DNA of 64,000 nucleotides from Tamlana sp. I1 (GCF_015355625.1 NZ_JACLAF010000001.1:293408-357407); one strand, 5' to 3'. Positions 17,728 through 27,315 are shown, counted from the stretch's first letter. Notes: generated by a model from the letters alone, not told the origin. Program-made: numbers and translations.

Positions 17728-18600
17728 ATGGAGTATCATCAAGATCGATTTGAAGATTATTCATTACTTATTTTTAAAAAAGATAAACTCATTGCCGTTC
17801 TACCAGCTAATAAGTCGGGGGATACTGTTTATTCGCATCAAGGATTAACTTATGGAGGGCTCATTTTGTTACATACCATTAAGTTTGATAGTGTAATCGT
17901 AATTTTTAAAGAACTTCTTGAGTTCTTAAACAAAAACGGATTTGACACTCTTGTTATCAAGCAAATCCCTTCAATTTATAACACTTTTTTTACTGAAGAA
18001 GTTCAATATTTAATGTTTATTTTAAATGCTGATTTAATAAAAAGGGATACGCTTTCAGTTATTGATTTGAATAATAAATTGAAAATTTCAAACAATAGAT
18101 TGGAAGGATTTAAACGAGGAAACAAGCACCAATTGCTTCTTAAAGAAGAAGATGATTTTGAATTATTTTGGAACAAGATTCTAATTAAAAACTTAAAAGA
18201 AAAGCACAATGCCAAACCAGTACATTCATTAGATGAAATAAGGATGTTGAAAAGCCGTTTTCCTAATAATATCAGACAATTTAATGTCTATAAAAACAAC
18301 CAGATTGTTGCTGGTACAACAATTTTTGAATCTGAACATGTTGTGCATTCTCAATATATTTCAGGCAATGCAGATAATAATGAGTTAGGAAGTTTAGATT
18401 TTTTACATGTAACACTCATAAATGATATATTTAAACATAAGAAGTATTTTGATTTTGGGACTTCAAATGAAAATAAAGGTATGCAAATTAATAAGGGTTT
18501 ACAGTTTTGGAAGGAGGGTTTTGGCGCAAGAACTGTAACCCAAGATTTTTATAAAGTTTCAACCTCAAGTTATAATTCTTTAAATGACGTCATGATATGA
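17728..18600 (+). CDS. FemAB/GNAT-like acyltransferase (start probably upstream)
   Basis: A 290-residue cytosolic transferase of the FemAB-like GNAT group; phrases [34 protein letters not shown] and [25 protein letters not shown] are typical of proteins in flavobacterial polysaccharide loci. The frame stays open to 17608 and encodes YTIKTYNPNLKNEWN...SKNATFLFNRDF directly before the ATG, which is the usual N-terminus of this family. No ATG, GTG or TTG precedes it, so translation may begin at ATT 17629 or the start codon has mutated. It probably N-acylates the amino sugar made by the adjacent aminotransferase, with which it overlaps by 4 nt. Confidence 0.75.
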   Translation: MEYHQDRFEDYSLLIFKKDKLIAVLPANKSGDTVYSHQGLTYGGLILLHTIKFDSVIVIFKELLEFLNKNGFDTLVIKQIPSIYNTFFTEEVQYLMFILNADLIKRDTLSVIDLNNKLKISNNRLEGFKRGNKHQLLLKEEDDFELFWNKILIKNLKEKHNAKPVHSLDEIRMLKSRFPNNIRQFNVYKNNQIVAGTTIFESEHVVHSQYISGNADNNELGSLDFLHVTLINDIFKHKKYFDFGTSNENKGMQINKGLQFWKEGFGARTVTQDFYKVSTSSYNSLNDVMI

Positions 18601-19697
18601 TTAAGTTTTTAGACCTACACAAAGTGAATTCTAGATTTCATCAGGAGTATCATGAGGTCTTTAATTTATTTTTAGAATCTGCAAATTATGTATTGGGGAG
18701 CCAAGTTTCAAATTTTGAAGAAAATTTTGCAAACTATTGCGGTAGCAAGTATTGTGTTGGTGTAAGCAATGGACTTGATGCCCTCAGTTTAATTTTTAAA
18801 GGCTACTTAGAATTAGGAGTTTTAGCTGTGGGTGACGAGGTTATAGTTCCTGCAAATACTTTTATAGCAAGTGTTTTAGCTATTGGAGCAGTGGGTTTAA
18901 AACCTGTTTTAATTGATCCAGACATTGAAACTTATAATATTTCTGCTTTTAGTATTGAAAAGCATATAACTCCAAAAACAAAAGCAATTCTTGTAGTTCA
19001 TCTTTACGGGTTGCTCGTTGATACGGAAGACATAAATAAACTGGCAAAAAAGCACAACCTAATTGTTGTTGAAGATGCTGCACAAGCACATGGAGCAATA
19101 AATAAAAATGGAGTTAAAGCGGGAAATTTAGGGGATGCAGCAGCATTTAGTTTTTATCCGAGTAAAAACCTTGGCGCATTAGGCGATGCCGGAGGCGTTG
19201 TTTCAAATAATAGCATTTTAATTAACACCATAAAAAAGCTTCGTAATTACGGCGGAACTACTAAATATAAATATGAAATTCAAGGTGTAAATAATCGGTT
19301 AGATGAAATTCAAGCAGCTTTTTTGAATATAAAATTGAAATTGTTAGATGCTGATAATAAAAAAAGACGTGAAATAGCTAAGCAATACCTTTTGGGAATT
19401 GATAATATGAAGGTAACACTTCCTTCTTATGATTTTACTAACAATCACGTTTTTTATGCTTTTGTGGTTTTAGTAGACCATAGGAGTGAATTTATAGCCT
19501 ATATGCTTGAGAATAAAATAGAAACTTTAATACATTATCCTATTCCTCCGCATAAACAATTACCATTAGCGCATTTGCAAACTAGGCCTTTACCAATTAC
19601 AGAAATGATTCATGATAAGGTGGTAAGTTTGCCTATAAGTCCAGTAATGGAAATTGATGAAGTACTTAAGGTTATTAAAATTATCAATCAATATTAA
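18597..19697 (+). CDS. fdtB: dTDP-3-amino-3,6-dideoxyhexose aminotransferase (DegT/DnrJ/EryC1, FdtB-like)
   Basis: A 366-residue PLP-dependent sugar aminotransferase. Features are FLDLHKVN at the N-terminus, SNGLDAL (57-63), [19 protein letters not shown] (158-167), the PLP-lysine K190 in [16 protein letters not shown] and [12 protein letters not shown]. The VYxPANTFIA and [11 protein letters not shown] forms are those of the 3-amino-sugar enzymes (FdtB/QdtB). It would aminate the 3-keto sugar made by the FdtA-like isomerase at 22319-22732. Overlaps the acyltransferase gene by ATGA. Confidence 0.8.
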   Translation: MIKFLDLHKVNSRFHQEYHEVFNLFLESANYVLGSQVSNFEENFANYCGSKYCVGVSNGLDALSLIFKGYLELGVLAVGDEVIVPANTFIASVLAIGAVGLKPVLIDPDIETYNISAFSIEKHITPKTKAILVVHLYGLLVDTEDINKLAKKHNLIVVEDAAQAHGAINKNGVKAGNLGDAAAFSFYPSKNLGALGDAGGVVSNNSILINTIKKLRNYGGTTKYKYEIQGVNNRLDEIQAAFLNIKLKLLDADNKKRREIAKQYLLGIDNMKVTLPSYDFTNNHVFYAFVVLVDHRSEFIAYMLENKIETLIHYPIPPHKQLPLAHLQTRPLPITEMIHDKVVSLPISPVMEIDEVLKVIKIINQY

Positions 19698-19723
19698 CCA
19701 TAAAATAGCTATTACTTGACTTG

Positions 19724-21016
19724 ATGAATTTTAAATCAGTTATAAAAAACAACTTATTATTAAAGATAACTTCTTTAAATGCTATTGTAATAGTTTTTAG
19801 GTTAATAATATCTCTTTTTATTCAAAGGCTATTAGCAATAATGGTTGGAGAAGCTGGTATAGCTAAAATTGGTCAGCTTCGAAATTTAATTCAAATTATA
19901 ACGAGTTCATCTACATTAGGCACGTTTAATGGAGTTATTAAATATGTCTCGGAATACAAGGAGAATAAAGAGAAAATTGATGGTTTGTTTTCAAGTATTT
20001 TTGGTTTTCTTTTTATAGGATCTGTAATTACATCAGGTGTTCTTTATTATAATGTGACTTTTATAACGACCGAGTTATTTGGTGACTTAGAGTTTGTTGA
20101 TGTTATTAGGTGCTTAACCTTGCTACCTTTAATTATTGGTTTAAATAGAGTTTTTTATGGTATTGTAAATGGGCTAACCGAATATAAAACATTCGCTAAA
20201 ATTGATTTGTTTAGTAATGTTTTGTCTGCTCTATTACTCGTAATTTGTCTATATCAATTTAATCTTAAAGGAGTACTATTCGCCATAATAATAGCTCCAA
20301 TAATTCAATTGGTAATAATTCTCTACGTATTTGGAGCCACCTTAAATAAGTATTTTAAGCTTAAATCTTTAGATTTTAAAATACCTTTTGCTAAAGAATT
20401 ATTGGCATTTACATTAATGTCTATAATTTCAACGGTATTATTAAATTATATCGAACTAGATTTAAGGATTATTATTACTGATAAAATTAACATTGATGAA
20501 GCAGGATATTGGACCGCCATGAATTTTATATCAAAAAACTACATGGCATTTTCATCAAGTTTATTTACACTTTATGTTATCCCAAAATTTGCACGAATTC
20601 ACACGCTACCGCTTTTCAAAAAGGAAGTGATTAATATATATAAAACAATACTACCCTTATTTGGTATAGGAATGCTATTGGTTTATCTATTTAGAAGGGT
20701 GTTTATTGAGTTGATATACCCAGATTTTACTGGTTTAGAACCCTTGTTTAAATGGCAGTTATTAGGAGACTTTGTTAGGCTTGCAGCACTTGTTATATCT
20801 CATCAATTTTTAGCAAAGAAAATGGTAGGAAGTTTTGTTGTAACAGAGTTAATTTCATTAGGGGTGTTTTATTTCTTATCAAAAAACTTGGTTGTTTTAT
20901 ATGGTGCCGAAGGTGTGGTTATGGCACATTTTTATAGATGTTTAATTTATTTTATTATCATTATATGTACTATCTGGTTCTATTTTTTTAAGTTAGAAAA
21001 AAAGAAAACCAGTTAG
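19724..21016 (+). CDS. Wzx-type polysaccharide flippase (second copy)
   Basis: A 430-residue multi-pass membrane protein, paralogous to the flippase at 12715-14031 (AGYWTAMNFISKNYMAF, FKWQLLGDFVRLAALVISHQFLAKKM). A TTG codon precedes ATG 19724 in frame; the ATG was taken. Two flippases in one locus suggest two kinds of lipid-linked units or two polysaccharides. It lies 26 nt after the aminotransferase on the same strand. Its stop codon overlaps that of the convergent glycosyltransferase. Confidence 0.85.
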   Translation: MNFKSVIKNNLLLKITSLNAIVIVFRLIISLFIQRLLAIMVGEAGIAKIGQLRNLIQIITSSSTLGTFNGVIKYVSEYKENKEKIDGLFSSIFGFLFIGSVITSGVLYYNVTFITTELFGDLEFVDVIRCLTLLPLIIGLNRVFYGIVNGLTEYKTFAKIDLFSNVLSALLLVICLYQFNLKGVLFAIIIAPIIQLVIILYVFGATLNKYFKLKSLDFKIPFAKELLAFTLMSIISTVLLNYIELDLRIIITDKINIDEAGYWTAMNFISKNYMAFSSSLFTLYVIPKFARIHTLPLFKKEVINIYKTILPLFGIGMLLVYLFRRVFIELIYPDFTGLEPLFKWQLLGDFVRLAALVISHQFLAKKMVGSFVVTELISLGVFYFLSKNLVVLYGAEGVVMAHFYRCLIYFIIIICTIWFYFFKLEKKKTS

Positions 21017-22158
21017 TACTTTTCCCAACAGGATACATAGCGCTGTGCTATTTTTATAAAATCATGTTCTTTTTCAATAAAATGTCTAGCATTTTTAGAA
21101 ATTTCAATTAGTTTTTCCGGATTTAATATGAGCCACTCTAGTTTTTTTGTTATGTCATCAGTATTTGGAAGCGCATTAATAGCCACCGTATTTTCTTTTA
21201 AATTATAATAATCTAACCATTCTTTTTCAGCACCAGTAAAAACAACTTTTCCTTTAGCCATAGCTTCAAGTGCATTGTAACCTTGATCAAACGAATAAAC
21301 TTGGTCTAAAAGAATATGGCATTCATTATAGGATTTAATATAGTCGTTATACGGAACATCTTCAGTTGTTATGATTTTCACCTTGTCAGGGTGTTTTTTC
21401 TCAATGTTTTTTAGGGCTTCCGAAAAAAATAAATTCCCTTTTTTAAAAGCGTTTTCTGTATTAATGCCATGAAAAATAGTAATCTTATTTTTGATGTGCA
21501 TTGGGGTGAATTTTAATTTATCACTATTTATAGGGTTAGGTATAAGGCCTAAATAAGCGGTGTTGTTTTCTAACGGAATATGGTAATCCATATCAGATGC
21601 AATAACTCCATTGATGTTTTTGTATAAAAAATCATGAAGTTTATAGTTTTGTTTAGAAATATATTTAAGAATACTATGTTTATACTTTTTTTTAAGTTTT
21701 GGGTTGCTGTGGAACGGGGTTAAAATTGAATATCTAATTTTTTTATCAAATGCGTATTTTACACTAACATAGTCTGTGCCACATGATAAAAGGAATAGTT
21801 TCTTGTTTTGTTCTTTTATTTTTTTTAGAAACCAAATTTCTGTTGATATAAAAGTTTTAATGGTGTTTTCATTAATAAGTTGTACGACATCAAAATCTTT
21901 AAGCTTTGGTAATAGTAAATAAAAACGTATAGCAACTTCAATTTTTGAGATGTCAAATCTTGTTAGTTTATGAATTAGCTTTGTAATTAAAAACAGTGCT
22001 CCAATTTTTTTTGTTTTAGCTGAGATATCGATATCAACAGGATAGTTTTTAAAGCCATCACCAGAACCTACTAAAAGTACTTCATGACCATTTTTTATTA
22101 ATCCTTCTTTTAAAGAATTATGAAGCCTACTGTATTCACCTATTAATAAAATTTTCAT
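21013..22158 (-). CDS. Glycosyltransferase family 4/1
   Basis: A 381-residue GT-B glycosyltransferase: the N-terminal domain starts MKILLIGEYSRLHNSLKEGL with a glycine-rich turn, and the C-terminal donor domain has FHGINTENAFKKGN, VPYNDYIKSYNECHILLDQ and the nucleotide-sugar motif GYNALEAMAKGKVVFTGAEKEW (the E..E-type signature). A cytosolic enzyme. Lone minus-strand gene among plus-strand genes, with its own -7 box upstream. Sugar specificity is not readable. Confidence 0.8.
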   Translation of the reverse strand: MKILLIGEYSRLHNSLKEGLIKNGHEVLLVGSGDGFKNYPVDIDISAKTKKIGALFLITKLIHKLTRFDISKIEVAIRFYLLLPKLKDFDVVQLINENTIKTFISTEIWFLKKIKEQNKKLFLLSCGTDYVSVKYAFDKKIRYSILTPFHSNPKLKKKYKHSILKYISKQNYKLHDFLYKNINGVIASDMDYHIPLENNTAYLGLIPNPINSDKLKFTPMHIKNKITIFHGINTENAFKKGNLFFSEALKNIEKKHPDKVKIITTEDVPYNDYIKSYNECHILLDQVYSFDQGYNALEAMAKGKVVFTGAEKEWLDYYNLKENTVAINALPNTDDITKKLEWLILNPEKLIEISKNARHFIEKEHDFIKIAQRYVSCWEKY

Positions 22159-22178
22159 TTATGTGCTTTTCAATTCAT

Positions 22179-22186
22179 CAAATATA
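22179..22186 (-). promoter_or_regulatory. Promoter -7 box of minus-strand glycosyltransferase
   Basis: Minus-strand TATATTTG matches TAnnTTTG, about 20 nt before the start codon at 22158. Confidence 0.5.
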
Positions 22187-22318
22187 TAAGTTTGTCTCAA
22201 ACTATAAGGTTTTATTTAGTGATTCTATTTCAATAAATCATTCAAAAAAAACGCATATTGATTAATTATTAATTATTTTAGATGCCGCACTATTTCGATT
22301 TAAAACTTCTATCACAAA

Positions 22319-22732
22319 ATGATGAACTTAACAGTAAGTGATTGCCCTATTATTGAAATTCCTAAGATAAAAGATTACCGTGGGAATTTAGCGGTAATTG
22401 AAAAAGAGGTGATTCCCTTTACTATTGCACGTGTTTACTATCTGTTCGATGTTCCCAGTGGTTCTGCTAGAGGTGGTCATGCTCATAAAAACTTAACTCA
22501 ATTTCTTGTTGCTTTAAGTGGAAGTTTTGATGTTGTATTAAAGGATGGTAAAGATCAAAACAGGTTAACCCTTAATAACCCATCTAAAGGGTTATTAATA
22601 AAACCAGGGATATGGCGTGAGTTAGAAAATTTTTCTTCAGGAGCAGTTTGCCTTGTTTTAGCTTCGAATGTGTACGAAGAAGAAGATTATATTAGAGAGT
22701 TTGAAGCTTATCAAAGTTATAAACAGAGGTAA
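22319..22732 (+). CDS. fdtA: dTDP-4-oxo-6-deoxyglucose 3,4-ketoisomerase (FdtA/QdtA, cupin)
   Basis: A 137-residue single-domain cupin of the WxcM-like group. The family signature RGGHAHKNL (51-59) holds the histidine dyad H54/H56, followed by Q61.FLVALSGSFDV and KPGIWRELENFSSGAVCLVLAS. It converts the 4-keto to the 3-keto sugar nucleotide that the FdtB-like aminotransferase uses, pointing to Fuc3NAc or Qui3NAc in the polysaccharide. FdtA versus QdtA cannot be told apart here. The dTDP-glucose supply genes rmlA/rmlB are not in this window. Confidence 0.85.
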   Translation: MMNLTVSDCPIIEIPKIKDYRGNLAVIEKEVIPFTIARVYYLFDVPSGSARGGHAHKNLTQFLVALSGSFDVVLKDGKDQNRLTLNNPSKGLLIKPGIWRELENFSSGAVCLVLASNVYEEEDYIREFEAYQSYKQR

Positions 22733-22769
22733 TCTTGAATGATAACTTGAGTTTTAATTGGAGTATAAT

Positions 22770-23846
22770 ATGAAGAAAATTTGTGTAATAACAACTTCTT
22801 TAGGAAAGGGAGGTGCAGAGCGTTCTAGTGCTATGCTTTCACAAATGCTTTCAAATCTTGGCTTCGAGGTTCATATTTTAATGACCAAAAATGATATAGA
22901 TTATGAGTTTGGCGGTTTTATGTTCAATTTGGAGCAGACCTATGGAAAAGATGTATCTAATTTCAAAAAAATAGTACTACTAAAATCATATTTTAAACAA
23001 CAAAATTTTGATGTCATTATTGATAATCGTACTAGACCTGGGTTTTTAAAAGAATATATTTTATATCATCATGTTTTTAAAACCCAAAATATGATTTCGG
23101 TTGTTCGTAGTTATAATATTAATAATTATTTACCGAAAAATAAATTTCTAGCTTGTGTGCTTTATGGTAAGAATTCAAAAATTGTAGCCGTAAGTAAAGA
23201 AATTCAGAAATCACTTATTGAAAAGTATCATTTTAAAAATTGTGTGCAGATTTATAATCCAATAAATTTAAATGATATAAAATTAAAGGGAAGTGAAAAA
23301 ATAGATATTGCTCCTAATGAACGATTTATTATCTTTTTTGGAAGAATAGAAGAAAAAGTTAAAAATTTTACTCTACTATTTAAATCATACAAAGAATCTA
23401 AGTTGCCAAGTATAGGTATTAAGCTTTATATCGTAGGAGATGGAAAAGATATTGGTTTTTTAAAACAATTAAGTAGTGAGTTGGAATTAGAAAACTTAGT
23501 TGTAATAAAGTCATTTACTAAAAATCCTTTCAAATATGTTAAAAAGGCTTTGTTTTCGGTTTTGACTAGTAGATATGAAGGTTTTCCAAGGGTGTTGATA
23601 GAATCTTTAGCCTGTGAAACTCCTGTGGTTTCTGTAGACTGTAAGTCGGGACCTAAAGAAATAATAAAAGATGAATTTAATGGGCTTTTGGTAGAAAATT
23701 ATAATTCAAAAGCATTAGCAAATGCATTTGATTCTTTTATAGAAAACGAAGTGCTTTATAATTTTTGTAAATCAAATTGTAGACAAAGTGTTGAACGGTT
23801 TTCTATTAATGAAATAGCCTTAAAATGGAAAACTTTATTGGATTAA
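22770..23846 (+). CDS. Glycosyltransferase family 4
   Basis: A 358-residue GT-B enzyme. N-terminal TSLGKGGAERSSAML; C-terminal FFGRIEEKVKNFTLL, IVGDGKDIGFLKQL and SRYEGFPRVLIESLACETPVVS with the paired glutamates of GT4. The frame continues to TTG 22758, but ATG 22770 is directly followed by the standard KKICVITTSLG opening. Part of the polysaccharide locus, 37 nt after fdtA. Convergent with the next GT2 gene. Confidence 0.85.
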   Translation: MKKICVITTSLGKGGAERSSAMLSQMLSNLGFEVHILMTKNDIDYEFGGFMFNLEQTYGKDVSNFKKIVLLKSYFKQQNFDVIIDNRTRPGFLKEYILYHHVFKTQNMISVVRSYNINNYLPKNKFLACVLYGKNSKIVAVSKEIQKSLIEKYHFKNCVQIYNPINLNDIKLKGSEKIDIAPNERFIIFFGRIEEKVKNFTLLFKSYKESKLPSIGIKLYIVGDGKDIGFLKQLSSELELENLVVIKSFTKNPFKYVKKALFSVLTSRYEGFPRVLIESLACETPVVSVDCKSGPKEIIKDEFNGLLVENYNSKALANAFDSFIENEVLYNFCKSNCRQSVERFSINEIALKWKTLLD

Positions 23847-23858
23847 TTGCCTGTTGTA

Positions 23859-24812
23859 TTATTTAAAAGCAGTGAGGTAAAGTTTTCTTTTAACTAAAAA
23901 CAACTGTGTTTTTTTTAATATTTCAAGTGCTTTTATAGGTAGGTTAATTAGTAACCTTTGTTTGAAATTTAAATTCTTTAGATCTATTTGTTGTTTTAAT
24001 TTGTTATATAAATCTATTTCATCGTTCATTTTGCATCGTAATGCAACGGCAAACCGATTATAATCTAAATAGTGTTTCAAAGATTTATTTTGCTGTTCTT
24101 CTTTTGAATATTTATTTATAAAATCATATCGAATATGATTAAGTTCACTTTTCGATAAACTATCACCCACATATAAATTATAAGACATCGTGATTGCTGG
24201 ATTAAATGCGACCTGGTATTGTAACGCGAACCTAATCCATAAATCTAAATCTTGTGCGGTTTTAAGATGTGTATTAAATCCTCCTAGAGAATCAAAATTA
24301 TTTTTTGAAAACCCAACTGCCGAAGTCCAAGCGACACAATTAACCAAACTTGCTTTAAAAAAATCATCAACGATTACACAATCTTTATGGTATTTAAAAT
24401 TAAATTTAGCAGGCGTATAAATGTTTTTGGTACGGAACACTTGATAGTTGTTACAGTATAATCCAGCTGCGGGAAATGTTTCAATAAGTTTTTTTAATTC
24501 TGATAAATGATTAGTATGCCATATGTCGTCTGCATCTAACAAGGCAATATATGTGGCGTTCGATTCTTCGATACCCCGATTTCTGGCAACAGATACTCCA
24601 GAGTTTTTTTGGCTAATTATTCTAGTTTTCTCATTTTTAAACGTTAAAGCGATATTAACGCCATTATCGGTACTGCCATCATTTACGATTATGATTTCGT
24701 AATTCTTAAAGGTTTGATTTAAGACACTTTTTATTGTATTTTCTATAAATTCTTCTTTGTTATATAGTGGGATAATAACAGAAAAAAAGGGTTTATTCGC
24801 TTGAGAATTCAT
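23859..24812 (-). CDS. Glycosyltransferase family 2
   Basis: A 317-residue GT-A enzyme with SVIIPLYNKEEFIENTIKS (11-29), IIVNDGSTDNG and the DxD-type metal site DADD (93-96), then a variable C-terminal half with basic helices (KLKQQIDLKNLNFKQRLL). A cytosolic or membrane-peripheral transferase adding a sugar to the lipid-linked unit. The start is 3 bp downstream of the preceding gene stop, in the four-gene minus-strand run that begins with ftsE. Confidence 0.85.
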   Translation of the reverse strand: MNSQANKPFFSVIIPLYNKEEFIENTIKSVLNQTFKNYEIIIVNDGSTDNGVNIALTFKNEKTRIISQKNSGVSVARNRGIEESNATYIALLDADDIWHTNHLSELKKLIETFPAAGLYCNNYQVFRTKNIYTPAKFNFKYHKDCVIVDDFFKASLVNCVAWTSAVGFSKNNFDSLGGFNTHLKTAQDLDLWIRFALQYQVAFNPAITMSYNLYVGDSLSKSELNHIRYDFINKYSKEEQQNKSLKHYLDYNRFAVALRCKMNDEIDLYNKLKQQIDLKNLNFKQRLLINLPIKALEILKKTQLFLVKRKLYLTAFK

Positions 24813-24815
24813 CTT

Positions 24816-25691
24816 TTAGCTAATTGTTATGGTGTAAAATAACTTAAAAAGTTGAAATCTATAAATATTATTTGTTTTACAGGTTGTCTTTTCGAAGTAA
24901 GATGCCAAAATTTTTGAAACATATTTTATAGGTTTAAATTTTAAAATTTTGAATGTTTCAATTAGTGATAATAGCTTACTATGACTTATAAAATCAGGAT
25001 ATGTGTTTTTAAGTAGTACGAGGTTTTCAATGCCGTTTTTAGTTTTTTCAATAAATTCGTTACTGTTTTCAAGGTCTAAATGAATAACAGCGTTGTCGAT
25101 GTGGATTATGCTAATATGGTTTTTATTTAATTCGTACCCAAAAAATGTGTCTTCATGTCCATATTTATTGAGTTTTTCATTGAATGGAATTGAAGCCATA
25201 ATTTGTTTAGTAACAACAAAATTGTTGGTCATAAAACTTTTATAAGGTGCTTTATTTCTTTTTAAAGCTTTGGTGTCTTCAAATTTAACTCCATAACGAT
25301 ATCTTAATTTTTTTTCTGGATATGAAGTAAACAAATGAATCCTACCGCCACAGATAACCGAGTTTGGGTGCGCTGCAATGGTTTCAACGTAATTTTTAAT
25401 AAAGTTATCTTGAATGCCAGAATCGCCATCTAAGAACAAAATAGAATTATAAATCGCAGCATTGGCTAATAAATTTCTAATTTTCGACCTTCCAACGTTT
25501 TGGGGTAGTTTTTTGTAGCTGTAATTTGGGTTTTTAAAACCAGATAAATCATTTAAATCGTGTGGAGAAGCATCGTCAAATACAATAATTTGAGAATTTA
25601 TAGAAAGTTCTTCGATTTGCTTGCAGAGTATTTTTATAGTTTCAATACAGTTGTAATTGTAAACTGGAATGCAAATACTTAAACCTTTCAT
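24816..25691 (-). CDS. Glycosyltransferase family 2
   Basis: A 291-residue GT-A enzyme: LSICIPVYNYN (4-14), IIVFDDASPHD (35-45), VGRSKIRN (67-74) and LDGDSGI (87-93) with the DGD metal site; FNEKLNKYGHEDTFFGYELN is the ED-containing acceptor motif seen in this group. Spaced 17 bp after the methyltransferase gene and 3 bp before the next GT2, so part of one operon. Confidence 0.85.
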   Translation of the reverse strand: MKGLSICIPVYNYNCIETIKILCKQIEELSINSQIIVFDDASPHDLNDLSGFKNPNYSYKKLPQNVGRSKIRNLLANAAIYNSILFLDGDSGIQDNFIKNYVETIAAHPNSVICGGRIHLFTSYPEKKLRYRYGVKFEDTKALKRNKAPYKSFMTNNFVVTKQIMASIPFNEKLNKYGHEDTFFGYELNKNHISIIHIDNAVIHLDLENSNEFIEKTKNGIENLVLLKNTYPDFISHSKLLSLIETFKILKFKPIKYVSKILASYFEKTTCKTNNIYRFQLFKLFYTITIS

Positions 25692-25708
25692 GGTGTTTAA
25701 ATTTTTAA

Positions 25709-26446
25709 CTATTTACTAGCAATTAAAACGGTTTCAGGAGATTTTAAACCAAAATAAAAATCATCCTGTTCTTTATTATAAGTTTTAACGTTTACTTTAA
25801 AGCCACTGTTTTCTAAACGATTTGTTAAGCCTTTAACTGAATATATTCTAACATGATCATTTTGCCCAAAATGTTTTTCCCGTTCTTCAGGAAGTACTAT
25901 CGAAGCATCTTCATAAATTTCACCAGTTTTAAAAGGTGTCTGGATATAAATTGTTCCACCAGGCTTTAAAACTCTATAAAGTTCGTTCATAGCTTTTTGG
26001 TCATCTAATATATGCTCTAAAATATGATAGCAAATAATTAAATCGAATGTGTGATTTTCCTGATTAATTTGTGTAATATCGAATTTGTAATCTGCTATAA
26101 ATTCAGATTCAAAGTCACTGCTAAAATAATTTGATTTATAGGCTTGTTTTAATTTTCTAAATAAACTTCTTGATGGTGAAAAATGTAATATTTTGCCGTT
26201 TATGTTAGCATCATTTTTAATTAACGCCCAAAGCCTTCTGTTTCTTGATAAGCTTCCACAGCACGGACAAATTAGATCATTCTCATTTAGAGGTACAAAT
26301 GCTTTTAAAGTGTTGTTACAAATCTGACATTCGTGATTTTTCCCAATATAAAAAAAGCTAAAAACGTTCCTGAAAAGCAATTCGTTTTTAATTAGAAACT
26401 TATTAGGAATTAAAGCTTTAGCAATATTCTTTAATGTATTATACAT
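25709..26446 (-). CDS. SAM-dependent methyltransferase with N-terminal zinc-ribbon
   Basis: A 245-residue protein. A cysteine pair CQIC (40-43) and CPCC (60-63) near the N-terminus form a likely zinc ribbon. A methyltransferase core follows: ILHFSPSR (motif I-like), DYKFDITQI, FDLIICYHILEHILDDQKAMNELYRVLKPGG and IYIQTPFKTGEIYEDAS. The ribbon plus HILEHI pattern occurs in methyltransferases of surface-polysaccharide loci. It lies 2 bp after ftsE and 17 bp before a GT2 gene. The substrate is unknown. Confidence 0.75.
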   Translation of the reverse strand: MYNTLKNIAKALIPNKFLIKNELLFRNVFSFFYIGKNHECQICNNTLKAFVPLNENDLICPCCGSLSRNRRLWALIKNDANINGKILHFSPSRSLFRKLKQAYKSNYFSSDFESEFIADYKFDITQINQENHTFDLIICYHILEHILDDQKAMNELYRVLKPGGTIYIQTPFKTGEIYEDASIVLPEEREKHFGQNDHVRIYSVKGLTNRLENSGFKVNVKTYNKEQDDFYFGLKSPETVLIASK

Positions 26447-26448
26447 AC

Positions 26449-27132
26449 CTACCCCTTCCTCTGTACCACTTCATAAATCTGGCTATCGTCGCATTTTAGC
26501 GTTTTGCTAGGATATTTTAGTAGCAATGCATAATCGTGGGTTGCCATTAAAATGGTGTTGCCATTTTTGCTAATGTCCTGGAGTACTTCCATAACTTCTA
26601 TACTAGTTTGTGGGTCCAAATTCCCTGTAGGCTCATCGGCTAGAATAAGTTCGGGGTTGTTTAGTAAAGCTCTGGCAATAGCAACACGTTGTTGTTCACC
26701 TCCAGAAAGTTCGTGCGGAAATTTAAAACCTTTCGTTTTCATAGCAACTTTGGTTAAAACTTCCTCAACGCGGGTATTCATTTCTGTTTTATCTTTCCAG
26801 CCTGTGGCTTTTAAAACAAATAACAGGTTGTCGTTAATCGTTCTATCGGTAAGTAATTTGAAATCTTGAAATACCACGCCTAGTTTTCGTCTTAAAAACG
26901 GAATATCCTTTTCTTTTAAGTTTTTTAAATCGAAATCTACAATATGGCCTTCACCTTTAGTAAGCGGTAAATCGCCGTAAAGGGTTTTCATAAAACTACT
27001 TTTACCTGTACCTGTTTTACCAATTAGGTAAACAAAATCACCTTTATTAATTTCCACATTAACATCAGAAAGGATAAGACTCTCTCCTTGAAATATAGAT
27101 GCGTTTTTTAATTGTAAAATAGGATTCGACAT
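26449..27132 (-). CDS. ftsE: FtsE-type ABC transporter ATP-binding protein
   Basis: A 227-residue ABC ATPase. Walker A GKTGTGKS (38-45), Q-loop VVFQDFKLL (87-95), signature LSGGEQQR (142-149), Walker B LILADEPTGNLD (162-173) and H-loop ATHDYALL. The VFQDFKLLTDRT phrase is characteristic of FtsE, which with FtsX controls cell-wall hydrolases at the septum. FtsX is not adjacent; instead a methyltransferase and two glycosyltransferases follow at spacings of 2 to 17 bp. The paralogous LolD family is the main alternative. Confidence 0.85.
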   Translation of the reverse strand: MSNPILQLKNASIFQGESLILSDVNVEINKGDFVYLIGKTGTGKSSFMKTLYGDLPLTKGEGHIVDFDLKNLKEKDIPFLRRKLGVVFQDFKLLTDRTINDNLLFVLKATGWKDKTEMNTRVEEVLTKVAMKTKGFKFPHELSGGEQQRVAIARALLNNPELILADEPTGNLDPQTSIEVMEVLQDISKNGNTILMATHDYALLLKYPSKTLKCDDSQIYEVVQRKG

Positions 27133-27282
27133 GAAATAACGTGAGTTTTTAAGCGTTGTAAATGTATTACTAAAAAGTTAAATCTTAAAAGGTAACGCCT
27201 AAAACTTTGCTTTATTTCCTGCTAAGAATCTTATTTAGACTCTTGGTTTATAATTAAGGTTAGATAGTTACGTTATATATTT

Positions 27283-27290
27283 TATCTTTG
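27283..27290 (+). promoter_or_regulatory. Promoter -7 box of TPR gene
   Basis: TATCTTTG matches TAnnTTTG, 25 nt before ATG 27316. Divergent from ftsE. Confidence 0.6.
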
Positions 27291-27315
27291 AATTTAAATT
27301 AAAAACTAATCGTTA

